Positions 17,223 through 25,256 of a DNA stretch of 64,000 nucleotides are shown piece by piece. The notes beneath the pieces are model-generated. The model was given only the letters and a program-made list of their open reading frames with translations, did not search any database and was not told the DNA's origin. The position numbers were made by a program, and so were the translations under genes. This DNA is from an uncultured Anaerolineae bacterium (GTDB lineage Bacteria > Chloroflexota > Anaerolineae > Aggregatilineales > Phototrophicaceae): contig CALIEB010000026.1 in NCBI GenBank assembly GCA_938022205.1, positions 1 through 64,000 on the forward strand, read 5' to 3'. Numbering within the stretch: the stretch's first letter is position 1; each line of letters starts with the position of its first letter.

Positions 17223-18725
17223 TTAGGAGGTCGTGACGACGCGCAGGGTGCTGAGGCTGCGGTCTTCTGGACCGACAACCCCGCTGCCTTTGCTGCGAAT
17301 GTACAGCAGGTAATCCAAATGCTCGCGTTGAACGCGCTCACCCGGCACGATAATTGGGATGCCGGGTGGGTAAGGGATGATGTTTTCGGCGCAAATTTCA
17401 CCGAGCGACTGCTCTAAGGACACGGTCTTAGCGGGCGCAAAATACGCATCGCTGGGCGACATCACCATCTCTGGTAGGGTTGTTGGCAGGGCAAAGGCAT
17501 AGTTTAAAACAGGCTTGCCCGAGTCTTCTTGGCTGATAGCACGCAGCGCGTTAATGAGTTTAAGGATGCTCAGCTCTGTGTCGCCCATAGTTACCGAGCA
17601 AATGACATGCTTAAGGTCAGCGAACTCTGCGTCGATGCCATGTTCATAGCGTAGCTTGTTGTACACTTCGAAGCCGCTCCAGCCTGTTTCGTTGACACGA
17701 ATGACCAGCTTGGTAGGGTCATAAGCATAGATGCCTTTTTGTCCAACTAAATCCTCGCCGTAGCACCACAAGTTTTGCATGTCGCGGATGGCTTCACGCG
17801 CGTATTGTGCCAGTTGTAGTGCTTGCTGAAGCAGTTCGTTGCCGCGTGTGGCGGTGAACTGGCGAGCAGCATCAATCGAAGCGAGGATGATGGAGCTTGG
17901 CGAAGAGGTTTGCAGCAGCGCAAGAATTTGCGCGACGCGCGCAACGTTGACCAGACCGTCGTTGCAGTGCAGCATCGACCCTTGCGTGAGCGCGCTTTGG
18001 GTCTTATGCGTGCTTTGAATGACCATGTCCGCGCCAAGCTGCACAGCAGACGCGGGCAGTGCTTCATGGAAAGCGAGGTGCGAGCCATGCGCTTCGTCGA
18101 CGAGCATGGCAGCTTGGTGCGCGTGTGCTAGCTCAGCAATCTGGGCAACATCGGATAAGTAGCCGTAGTAGTTAGGTGACGTGACGTGAATAGCTTTGAC
18201 GTGTTGGTGCTGAGCCAGCAGTTGCGTCACCGCTGCGGGGTCTGTGGCGAGCGGAAAGCCAACTTCGGCAATATAATCAGGTGCGACGTACACAGGTGTT
18301 GCGCCTGAAAGCACGACACCACCATACACGGAACGGTGCGAGGCGCGGGGCATGATGACCTCGTCGCCGCGACCGCATGTTGCCATGATGGACGTAATGT
18401 TGCCGACAGTCGAGCCGTTAACGAGAAAAAACGTGTAGTCTGCGCCATAAGCGCGCGCGGCAAGTTCTTGCGCGGCTTTGAGTGCGCCCTTAGGTGCGTG
18501 TAGGTAGTCGATGATGCCGTTAATCTCGACTAAGTCGGCAGGATGTATGTTGCCGCCCCAATAGTCGACAAGTTTGGGGTCGGGTTCGAGCGTGCCTTTG
18601 TGACCGGGCATGTGGAACGAGGTTTGCCAACGGTGCTTTTCCACGAGCAAGCTGTCGAGGAAAGGCGTTTGTGCTTGGTCAAGCGCGGGCTGCATATACG
18701 TGAACTCGCGGCGGGTAGCGACCAT
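17223..18725 (-). CDS. PLP-dependent Orn/Lys/Arg decarboxylase
   Basis: A fold-type I PLP enzyme of the short (about 500 residue) Orn/Lys/Arg decarboxylase group, which makes polyamine precursors such as agmatine or cadaverine. The family start (FHMPGHKG), DEAHGSHL with the PLP-binding Asp, and STHKTQSALTQGS with the Schiff-base Lys are all present. The C-terminal PPGIPIIVPGE segment is also typical. AAAGGAG lies seven bases before ATG 18725, so the 15 extra residues in the ORF track are probably not translated. The substrate (Arg, Lys or Orn) cannot be assigned with confidence. The SET gene lies 69 bp upstream on the same strand. Confidence 0.92.
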   Translation of the reverse strand: MVATRREFTYMQPALDQAQTPFLDSLLVEKHRWQTSFHMPGHKGTLEPDPKLVDYWGGNIHPADLVEINGIIDYLHAPKGALKAAQELAARAYGADYTFFLVNGSTVGNITSIMATCGRGDEVIMPRASHRSVYGGVVLSGATPVYVAPDYIAEVGFPLATDPAAVTQLLAQHQHVKAIHVTSPNYYGYLSDVAQIAELAHAHQAAMLVDEAHGSHLAFHEALPASAVQLGADMVIQSTHKTQSALTQGSMLHCNDGLVNVARVAQILALLQTSSPSSIILASIDAARQFTATRGNELLQQALQLAQYAREAIRDMQNLWCYGEDLVGQKGIYAYDPTKLVIRVNETGWSGFEVYNKLRYEHGIDAEFADLKHVICSVTMGDTELSILKLINALRAISQEDSGKPVLNYAFALPTTLPEMVMSPSDAYFAPAKTVSLEQSLGEICAENIIPYPPGIPIIVPGERVQREHLDYLLYIRSKGSGVVGPEDRSLSTLRVVTTS

Positions 18726-18734
18726 GTGATGCTC

Positions 18735-18776
18735 CTTTTGCAAAAGCAGGGCTGCTGTCATTATCGGCAAGCAGCC
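18735..18776 (-). other. Inverted repeats before the decarboxylase start
   Basis: A perfect palindrome CTTTTGCAAAAG (18735-18746) overlaps the ribosome site AAAAGGAG. A further perfect 7-bp repeat (GGCTGCT / AGCAGCC, 13-nt loop) lies at 18750-18776. Together they may attenuate or mask translation of the decarboxylase mRNA, but no known riboswitch is recognised. Confidence 0.3.
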
Positions 18777-18794
18777 ATGACGTTTTAGATAGGG

Positions 18795-19247
18795 TTAAGC
18801 GATGGATTCGATCGTGCTGGGGTCTGCTTCTGCGTAACCGCGCACCCACCCGCGACAGTTGGCTGAACCGCATGAGCAGCGGAAGGGCTTGTACAACACG
18901 GCTTCGGTCTGAGCGTAGTCCATCGTCACGAAGTCGCCTGCCTTAATGGGTTTGATGGCTGTAAACGTGCGCGCGTTCATGTCGACATAACAGTTGGGGT
19001 CACAGCTGTGCAGCACCTTGCCCATAAAGAATGGGTCATGTAAGTGTAGTGTATCAGTGACACGCAGCGTAAACTGCGTGATTTTGCTTGAAAAAATGCC
19101 TGTAAAGGCAAACACGATGTCACCCACATTAAAATCAGTGAGTGCGACAACCCCTTGCCCTACGCTATCGCCTATATAGCGAATCTCAAAACGATCGCGG
19201 GTCGGTTCGTACTCAAACGGCGGGATAAAATCAGGATAGAAACGCAT
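18795..19247 (-). CDS. SET-domain protein lysine methyltransferase-like protein
   Basis: A compact 150-residue protein made almost only of a SET domain, the fold of protein lysine methyltransferases. Visible are LHSCDPNCYVDM (the NHSCxPN-like SAM site), AIKPIKAGDFVTMDYAQTE with the catalytic-region Tyr, and a post-SET zinc-binding-like tail FRCSCGSANCRGWV. The methylated target is unknown; a ribosomal or DNA-binding protein is possible. AGGGG precedes the ATG. It lies upstream of the decarboxylase gene and may share its transcript. Confidence 0.85.
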   Translation of the reverse strand: MRFYPDFIPPFEYEPTRDRFEIRYIGDSVGQGVVALTDFNVGDIVFAFTGIFSSKITQFTLRVTDTLHLHDPFFMGKVLHSCDPNCYVDMNARTFTAIKPIKAGDFVTMDYAQTEAVLYKPFRCSCGSANCRGWVRGYAEADPSTIESIA

Positions 19248-19556
19248 ATAAACATCCCCTCACAAAAATTGTGGTGAACCGAAAAGTGAATTAGGTTGTA
19301 TCTGGCAGATTCTGGCAGCCGCTTTAGCAAGGGGTAAGCTGGTTTGGCGGGCTGTTATAGCGTGTGATGTTTGGCAACATCTCTGACGACAACAAGAGGG
19401 GTCATCATCGGGCGGCTCAAAGTCCATTTGCTTTTACAAACACCTCCTTTGCTGGTCTGTTTAAGAAAAACAAAAACAACCACCCTTAGCCCATGCAATC
19501 GTGGTTGTTTTCGCTTCTTATTATACGGCAAATTTGCTAAATGCAAGAGGACTTTT
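19248..19556. other. Intergenic region of 309 bp
   Basis: This gap holds the terminator of the sugar importer operon near its right end and must hold the promoter of the SET gene near its left end. CACAAAAATTGTG, a 5-bp inverted repeat, lies just before the SET ribosome site. I see no tRNA, no convincing promoter boxes and no credible small gene here. Confidence 0.4.
19473..19511 (-). terminator. Terminator of the first sugar importer operon
   Basis: On the minus strand AAAACAACCAC and GTGGTTGTTTT form a perfect 11-bp stem. It runs into TTTTTGTTTTTCTT, a strong T tract. It lies about 46 bp after the last permease gene. Confidence 0.8.
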
Positions 19557-20780
19557 TTAGCCTTTTAAGCCTGACGATGCTACACCCTCGATGAAGTATT
19601 TTTGTGCCAACACGAAAACGATGACGGGGGGCAAAATGGCTATGGCTGCGCCGGTGAGTACCATGTTGGGCTGGTCGGCGAAGGAATTGCTCAAGCGGAT
19701 GAGCGACAGAGTCAACACATGGTTGGTCACGTTGCCTTCACCAATGATGAGCAGCGGCCACAGGAAGCTATTCCACGCATAAAGAAACGAGAAAATGGCA
19801 AGCGTTGCAATGGCAGGCGTGCTAAGCGGCACGAAGATGCCCCACAGCACGCGAAAGCGGCTGCAGCCGTCTAACAGGGCGGCTTCTTCAATTTCTTTGG
19901 GGATAGCGATAAAGAATTGGCGCATCAAGAATGTGCCGTAGGCGGTGAAAATCCAAGGCACGATGAGCGACACGATGCGGTTTTGCCACTCCAGCAGCAC
20001 CATCAAGCGGTACATGGGGATGATTAACACAACAAACGGAATCATGATAGACCCTAAGTACACCAAAAAGAGCGTGTCGCGTCCACGAAATTCCACGCGA
20101 GAGAAGGCGTAGCCACCAAGAATAGACGTAACAAGCTGTCCAACGACCACTAGCAACGTCACGAGCGTGGTGTTGACGAGGGCGCGGTCAAGCTGCAAGT
20201 TTAGCACAGCATTGTAATTGCCCCATTGGAAGTCAATAAATTCTTGTTTCGGGGCAGTGCGCGCGACAGCGTAGAGCTTGACCGTTTCATCGTCAATGGC
20301 GACAAATTCCGCCAAGCCGCTGCGGTACGCTAGCAACAGTTGTTCCGTCTTGCCGTCTAACGTCACCTCGTAGACATCGAAGCGCGCTTCTTTGCCATCA
20401 GCGCGGGTTAGCGTAATGGTCTTATCTGTCTTCAGGGCCTCGTCAATGGGTACTTGCGCGATGATGTTGCTGTTGCGCGTGTTGTTCAAATTAATGCGGT
20501 CGGGCGTGGTGAAGAAGCCAAAGTTGCGGCTTTCGCCGGTTTGCACCATCTCGCGCACCCTGCCGTCAATCTCAAAGCTATAGACATCTTTGAGCGTGCC
20601 ATTGACCTCGCGCTGAACGGGGCTTAGCGGGAAGAGCTGGGGCGGCACGCGGAACACGTCGTTGGAGTTTTTCAGCGACGTGGACATCATGTAAATGAAC
20701 GGGAAGAGCATAAAGACGGCGAAACCTATCAGCAGCGCATAAGCGAGCAGTCGGCCTAAGTAAAAGCGCAGCTTGGTCAT
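19557..20780 (-). CDS. Sugar ABC transporter permease, MalG type, with large loop insert
   Basis: A MalG/UgpE-like inner-membrane permease. The core is clear: a first helix (LLAYALLIGFAVFMLFPFIYMMSTSLK), later helices, and the EAA loop EIEEAALLDGCSRFRVLWGIFVPLS. Between the first helix and the core (about 45-185) there is an extra, largely hydrophilic segment of about 130 residues with beta-rich composition. It should face the outside and may dock the binding protein. AAGGAG precedes the ATG. The upstream permease ends 12 bp before. Confidence 0.9.
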   Translation of the reverse strand: MTKLRFYLGRLLAYALLIGFAVFMLFPFIYMMSTSLKNSNDVFRVPPQLFPLSPVQREVNGTLKDVYSFEIDGRVREMVQTGESRNFGFFTTPDRINLNNTRNSNIIAQVPIDEALKTDKTITLTRADGKEARFDVYEVTLDGKTEQLLLAYRSGLAEFVAIDDETVKLYAVARTAPKQEFIDFQWGNYNAVLNLQLDRALVNTTLVTLLVVVGQLVTSILGGYAFSRVEFRGRDTLFLVYLGSIMIPFVVLIIPMYRLMVLLEWQNRIVSLIVPWIFTAYGTFLMRQFFIAIPKEIEEAALLDGCSRFRVLWGIFVPLSTPAIATLAIFSFLYAWNSFLWPLLIIGEGNVTNHVLTLSLIRLSNSFADQPNMVLTGAAIAILPPVIVFVLAQKYFIEGVASSGLKG

Positions 20781-20792
20781 GGTCTCATCTCC

Positions 20793-22487
20793 TTATTCAT
20801 AGGCGTTGGAACGGTTGAAGCGGAACTGCAAGAAGGTGATGCCGAAGATGATGACAAACAACACCCAAGCAATTGCCGACGCATAGCCAAAGCGGAATTG
20901 GAAGAAGCCGGCGTTGTAAAGATAGAACACGGACGTGGTCGCGTTGACAGGGATGGGGCGAGCGGGGAACAACCCGTAAGGCTCGTTAAACACTTGCAAC
21001 CCTGTGACGATGGTTGTAATCAATACAAAGAAAGTGGTGGGCGAAAGCATCGGCAGCGTGACATTGAGGAATTGTTGCCAGCGGTTTGCACCGTCGATTT
21101 GCGCAGCTTCATACAACTGCTTGGGGATGCCTTGCAACCCCGCCAAGAACAGCACGGTGTTATAGCCGAGAATTTGCCACGCTGCTAAGAAGACGATTGA
21201 AAACAGCACAACATTGGGGTCGGTTAGCCACTGTATCTGTGGGTCAACAACGTTTAATCCGAGCGTATTGAGAAAGTTGACCACGCTGGTGATAATGTAG
21301 TTGTAGAAACCGATGACGGGGTCATAGAGCCACCGCCAAATGAGTGCCGTGCCGACGACCGCTGCCACAGAAGGCAGGAAGTAAATGGCGCGGAAAATCT
21401 TAACGCCCGGCAAAGAGGAGTTAAGAACAACCGAAAGCCCGAGCGCAGGCAGCACGCCTAGCGGCACGAGCAGCAAGCAGAACAAGAGCGTGTTGCGCAA
21501 GCTGAGCCAGAAAAGCGGGTCTTTTGCCCCTAACACATAGCGCGTGTTGCCGAGTTCTAGCGTGCCTAACACGTTGAAACCAAACGACAAGGCGCGCTGT
21601 GGCGGATCTGCTAGGTTGGTTTGTGTTTGAAATTCCAACGTCATGAGGTCAATATAGTTTTGTAAGCCAATGAATTCTGGGGTGCGTCCCACTGTGCTGT
21701 TGGTAAAACTTAAGTAGAAAGAGAGTAAAAGCGGTCCCGCGAAAAAAATCATGAAGCCAATAATATTGGGCGAAAGCAGCAGCCAGCCTTGCCACGACGT
21801 GCGCTCGTGCGGGCGTTCGCCGAAGTGTTCGCCATGAAGCAAGAACTGTGTGGCTAGGAACGCGAAAACGAGAATGGCGATAGTAAGCGCAATCACGTTG
21901 AACTGGCGGTAAGTGCTGAGAATGCTTGTCATGCCACCGACAAAATCGGAGGCTGCGAGCAAGATAATCAAAGTGCCGAAGCCCGTTACAAGGCTGGCAT
22001 AGCGCAAGGTGCGTTTCAAAGTTTCGGGCAGAAAGGTGCGACCGCTAAGCCACGACAAGACATAAGCGAGCGCAAAGCCATAGCCAAGCCATGCATTTGC
22101 CATAAAGCCGTTGACTAAAAACTCAAACCCGTCGAAGATTGCCCACGTTTCGACGAGAGCCGCAGCGCACAGCACCATCCCAACATAGTAGAACACCATC
22201 GCAGCGTAGCGCGTTTGATGTCCTTTCGGCAGCCAACCCGAAGGGTTTTTTCTCAGGCTATGTAGCAGCAGACCCACCGAGATGTAGAGCGCAATCACAA
22301 CGGGTACTAAGACCACTACGGCAGCAAAGACCTGTACAGGTCGCCCAAGATTGCCAAAGTCAGACAGCCCCCAAATGTTAACAGAGGCGGAAATACAGAC
22401 CAGCGCAAGGATGACATTCCAAAGGTGTGCTATCGGAATGAAGATTTGGGGTGAGAGGCGCGGCGAACGACGAACGAGGCTAGCCAT
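20793..22487 (-). CDS. Sugar ABC transporter permease, MalF type, fused to extra N-terminal membrane domain
   Basis: The C-terminal ~310 residues form a normal MalF/UgpA permease (SWQGWLLLSPNIIGFMIFF onward) with the EAA loop KQLYEAAQIDGANRWQQFLNVTLP. Before it lies an additional domain of about 245 residues with roughly six hydrophobic helices that I do not recognise. At 564 residues the protein is about twice the usual length. AAAGGAAA lies before the ATG. It pairs with the MalG-type gene downstream, and the binding-protein gene lies upstream beyond a hairpin. Confidence 0.9.
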   Translation of the reverse strand: MASLVRRSPRLSPQIFIPIAHLWNVILALVCISASVNIWGLSDFGNLGRPVQVFAAVVVLVPVVIALYISVGLLLHSLRKNPSGWLPKGHQTRYAAMVFYYVGMVLCAAALVETWAIFDGFEFLVNGFMANAWLGYGFALAYVLSWLSGRTFLPETLKRTLRYASLVTGFGTLIILLAASDFVGGMTSILSTYRQFNVIALTIAILVFAFLATQFLLHGEHFGERPHERTSWQGWLLLSPNIIGFMIFFAGPLLLSFYLSFTNSTVGRTPEFIGLQNYIDLMTLEFQTQTNLADPPQRALSFGFNVLGTLELGNTRYVLGAKDPLFWLSLRNTLLFCLLLVPLGVLPALGLSVVLNSSLPGVKIFRAIYFLPSVAAVVGTALIWRWLYDPVIGFYNYIITSVVNFLNTLGLNVVDPQIQWLTDPNVVLFSIVFLAAWQILGYNTVLFLAGLQGIPKQLYEAAQIDGANRWQQFLNVTLPMLSPTTFFVLITTIVTGLQVFNEPYGLFPARPIPVNATTSVFYLYNAGFFQFRFGYASAIAWVLFVIIFGITFLQFRFNRSNAYE

Positions 22488-22525
22488 CGCGAGGGTTTCC
22501 TTTCAATAACGTGTTAAGGCAGGAA

Positions 22526-22550
22526 GGGCATGGCAAAGGCTGCCATGCCC
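22526..22550 (-). terminator. Hairpin between binding-protein and permease genes
   Basis: A perfect 10-bp stem (GGGCATGGCA / TGCCATGCCC) with a 5-nt loop sits between the sugar-binding-protein stop and the permease start. It lacks a strong T tract, so mRNA stabilisation or partial termination is more likely than a full stop. Confidence 0.65.
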
Positions 22551-22603
22551 CTGAATCGCACGTTTGGGCAGCACGTCAGCACGCTGGCGTACTGCTTTCT
22601 GGC

Positions 22604-23887
22604 TTAGTTCCCTGCAGTGAATTCAGCGGCCACTTTGTCGCAGATGGTGTCTGCAAACTCTTGTGGGGTTTGTGTGCCGTTGAACACTTCGGTGATGTTT
22701 TGACCGTAGATTTGGTCGATCTTAGGCCAGTTACCGAAGAACAGCGGGGCTTCCGACACGCCCACAGCCGCGCCGTCGGTGAAGACGCTGTTGTTGATGC
22801 CTGTGCCGGGTAGGCTTGCCAAGAACAGGTCAATGGCATCTTGCGTTTGGCGGCTGGGGATGTTTGCACCGAGACTTGCAACCGCGCCCTGAATTTCGGC
22901 ACTGGTCAAGCGCGTGATAAGTTCCCACGCTTCTTCGGGGTGTGCAGTCTTGGCATTCACCACGTATGCGCCCCAGAACAGCCAGTTGGTGGGTTTACCG
23001 CTAGGACCGATGGGCAGCGGCGCGACGTTCCACTCAAAGCCTGCGTTGGCAAGGGTGCCGGGTGTTGCCCAACGACCGTTCATGAACATGCCGACCTTGC
23101 CCGCCAAGAAGGGCGGTTCGCTGTCCGTACCCCAAGGCACAGCTGCGCCTGACCGGAAGAGGTCAACGGCGGCTTGCAAGCCCACGACAGTGGCTTCGTT
23201 GTTAAGCCCGCAAGCAGTGTAGTCTTCGTTGAAGAAGCTAGAGCCAGCGGCGTTGACGAAATAGCCCCAGTTTGCCCACCAAGCGTTCATGCCGAAGCCA
23301 TAGACATCATCGCCCAGCTCGCTAATAGCCATTGCAGCCTCCATGAAGCGGTCCCAGTTCCAATCGTCGCCGCCGGGCAAGTCAACGCCTGCTTCAGCGA
23401 ACAGCTCAGCGTTGTAGTAGATGGCAAAGGCGGAAATGTCGCGAGGCAGACCCCACAGCACTTCTTCATCGCTGTTCATGTCAGGGTTGGTGGTGAGGAA
23501 GCTCATCGGACCGGCGTAGAAGTCATCGATGTTGAATTCAGGGTCAGCAGCCGCATAAGGAGCGAGGTTCAAAATCAACCCAGCCGAAGCGAAGCGCGCC
23601 ACGTCGGTGCCGGGAATCCAGAACACATCAGGCGCGGTGCCTGCTTCGAGTTCGGTCACCAACACGTCTTGATAGCCTGCGGTTTCAGAACCACCCGGTT
23701 CATAAACAAGTTTTACACCATCCCATGCGGCATCAATGGTGTTGCTAGCGGTGGTGTACACGTCAATTTCTGCTTGGTTGTCAGGGCGTGTGCGCCAGCG
23801 CAAGGTGATTTCTTGACCTTGCACAACGACAGGCAGCGACATGACCAGCAGCGCGCCAAGTATAACGAAAATTGTAAAGCGTTTCAT
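22604..23887 (-). CDS. Sugar ABC transporter substrate-binding protein
   Basis: A 427-residue extracytoplasmic binding protein of the MalE/UgpB class. A signal peptide (FVILGALLVMSLPVVVQG) without lipobox leads into a mature protein with family landmarks such as DVFWIPGTDVARFASAGLILNL and FLAGKVGMFMNGRWATPG. It follows the LacI gene by 32 bp and has its own GAGGAG site. The ligand is unknown but probably a sugar or glycoside, since the operon begins with a LacI regulator. Confidence 0.92.
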   Translation of the reverse strand: MKRFTIFVILGALLVMSLPVVVQGQEITLRWRTRPDNQAEIDVYTTASNTIDAAWDGVKLVYEPGGSETAGYQDVLVTELEAGTAPDVFWIPGTDVARFASAGLILNLAPYAAADPEFNIDDFYAGPMSFLTTNPDMNSDEEVLWGLPRDISAFAIYYNAELFAEAGVDLPGGDDWNWDRFMEAAMAISELGDDVYGFGMNAWWANWGYFVNAAGSSFFNEDYTACGLNNEATVVGLQAAVDLFRSGAAVPWGTDSEPPFLAGKVGMFMNGRWATPGTLANAGFEWNVAPLPIGPSGKPTNWLFWGAYVVNAKTAHPEEAWELITRLTSAEIQGAVASLGANIPSRQTQDAIDLFLASLPGTGINNSVFTDGAAVGVSEAPLFFGNWPKIDQIYGQNITEVFNGTQTPQEFADTICDKVAAEFTAGN

Positions 23888-23919
23888 AGCATACTCCTCA
23901 TGTTGAACAAAAAAATTTG

Positions 23920-24960
23920 TTAACTTACTCTACCGCCTTGCAGCGGCAAAGCCCATTCACGCGGTGCAGTCGCCGACGCACGCACAACGAGCGTTGGCTC
24001 TAGCACTACGGTATCTGGTGATTCTTGGTTTAACACCGCTAGCAGCACTTGTGCGGCGTTTTGCCCGAGCGCGCTGGCGTGTTGGCTGACGGTGGTCAGC
24101 GCAGGTTGGAAAAAGTCAACGCTATTCAGGTCGTCATAACCGACGATGCTCACATCTTCAGGGACACGCAAGCCTTGTCCCTGTAAGGCGCGAATAGCCC
24201 CTAGTGCCATGCGGTCATTGAGGCAAATAACGGCTGTTAAGTTAGGGTGCTGATGGATAAGCTCTAAAATGGCGCGTTCACCGCTGGCGATAGAAAAATC
24301 ACCGATTGCGATGGGAAGGCTTTGCGGGTCGATGCGGTGCGCGTGCGCGCTGTCAAGGATACCTTGAAGGCGTTGGTTAACGGCGTGGTTGCTAGTGCTT
24401 AACACGCTGATGATGCCGATTTGGCGATGCTTAAGTTTGATAAGATACTCTATGAGCAGCTTGCCGCCTTGATAATCATCGCAACGCACACTGTAGGCAA
24501 CATTCTGATAGCCGATAACGACGAGCGGCAGTTCTTGTGCAGTAACAAGCTCAGCGATGGGCGAGTTTGGCACGCTGTCGATTGCAATTACGCCGTCTAA
24601 ATAGCCGCTTTGGATAAGCTGCAAGTAGTCCTCGACGCTTTCGTCATTGAGGCGTGGCGCGGAGAGCAGCAGACTGTAGCCGTTGGGTGTCATGACCTCG
24701 TCAATGCCTTCTAACAGCGTTAGCACGAGCGGGTCCTTGAAAATCGCGTCGTACAAGTAAGGGAAGACAACGCCGATGATGCGTGTTTTGCCGCTGGCAA
24801 GCGCGCGTGCGGCTAGATTGGGGCGATAGTTTAAGGCAGCCACAGCCTCCATGACACGGCGGCGCGTTTCTTCCGTGAAGTAGGGGGTGTTGGATAGGAC
24901 TTTCGACACGGTAGCTGTCGATACCCCTGCAAGGCGTGCGACATCTTGTAAATTCGCCAT
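23920..24960 (-). CDS. LacI-family transcriptional regulator (first)
   Basis: A 346-residue repressor with the LacI helix-turn-helix at the N-terminus (LQDVARLAGVSTATVSKVLS, with a hinge near ARALASGKTRIIG) and a periplasmic-binding-like effector domain. It is the first gene of the minus-strand sugar importer operon and probably controls it, itself included. An 18-bp near-palindrome lies 33 bp upstream. The effector is unknown. Confidence 0.93.
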   Translation of the reverse strand: MANLQDVARLAGVSTATVSKVLSNTPYFTEETRRRVMEAVAALNYRPNLAARALASGKTRIIGVVFPYLYDAIFKDPLVLTLLEGIDEVMTPNGYSLLLSAPRLNDESVEDYLQLIQSGYLDGVIAIDSVPNSPIAELVTAQELPLVVIGYQNVAYSVRCDDYQGGKLLIEYLIKLKHRQIGIISVLSTSNHAVNQRLQGILDSAHAHRIDPQSLPIAIGDFSIASGERAILELIHQHPNLTAVICLNDRMALGAIRALQGQGLRVPEDVSIVGYDDLNSVDFFQPALTTVSQHASALGQNAAQVLLAVLNQESPDTVVLEPTLVVRASATAPREWALPLQGGRVS

Positions 24961-24992
24961 AAAAATCTGTTGCTGTCTTTGTAAAAAGTGCC

Positions 24993-25010
24993 TAGTTAAG
25001 CGTTTAACTA
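24993..25010. promoter_or_regulatory. Candidate LacI-type operator of the first sugar operon
   Basis: TAGTTAAGCGTTTAACTA has a central CG and one mismatched pair, as LacI-family sites often have. It overlaps a possible minus-strand -10 box (TATAGT, 25007-25012). Confidence 0.5.
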
Positions 25011-25189
25011 TAACTACTCACAACTATAGCCCTGAATGATGAAAATGCAAAACACTCTCATCTTACTCTCATCTTTATTCAGATTCGGTGAAAATTGCTT
25101 GCAGCTGTGCAGGGTCTAAAAGCGTGATGTTCCTGCACCCACAGGTTAGTTCTCACCGAGCGGGGCTTTTTTGTGAAAATGAGAAAATG

Positions 25190-25218
25190 TTGACATCCAA
25201 AACGTTTTGGGTTATCTT
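25190..25218 (+). promoter_or_regulatory. Promoter of the second LacI/glycoside operon
   Basis: A perfect -35 box TTGACA (25190-25195) is followed after 17 bp by TATCTT as the -10. The spacer holds the first palindromic operator. Confidence 0.65.
25197..25210. promoter_or_regulatory. LacI-type operator O1
   Basis: CCAAAACGTTTTGG is a perfect palindrome with central CG, the usual form of LacI-family sites. It lies between the -35 and -10 boxes, so a bound repressor would block RNA polymerase. Confidence 0.8.
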
Positions 25219-25226
25219 GTGAATAT

Positions 25227-25244
25227 ATCCAAAACGTTTTGGAT
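25227..25244. promoter_or_regulatory. LacI-type operator O2
   Basis: ATCCAAAACGTTTTGGAT is a perfect 18-bp palindrome that repeats O1. The centres of O1 and O2 are 32 bp apart, about three helical turns, so two dimers would sit on the same face. Confidence 0.8.
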
Positions 25245-25256
25245 GGAAATAATGTT

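Noticed and set aside
23174-23923. 249-residue ORF on the plus strand
   Set aside because: Shadow of the sugar-binding-protein gene on the minus strand.
24961-25256. Search for a tRNA or riboswitch between the two lacI genes
   Set aside because: I found operators and promoter boxes but no cloverleaf, no TTCGA-type arm and no known riboswitch pattern. A tRNAscan and Rfam search would settle it.
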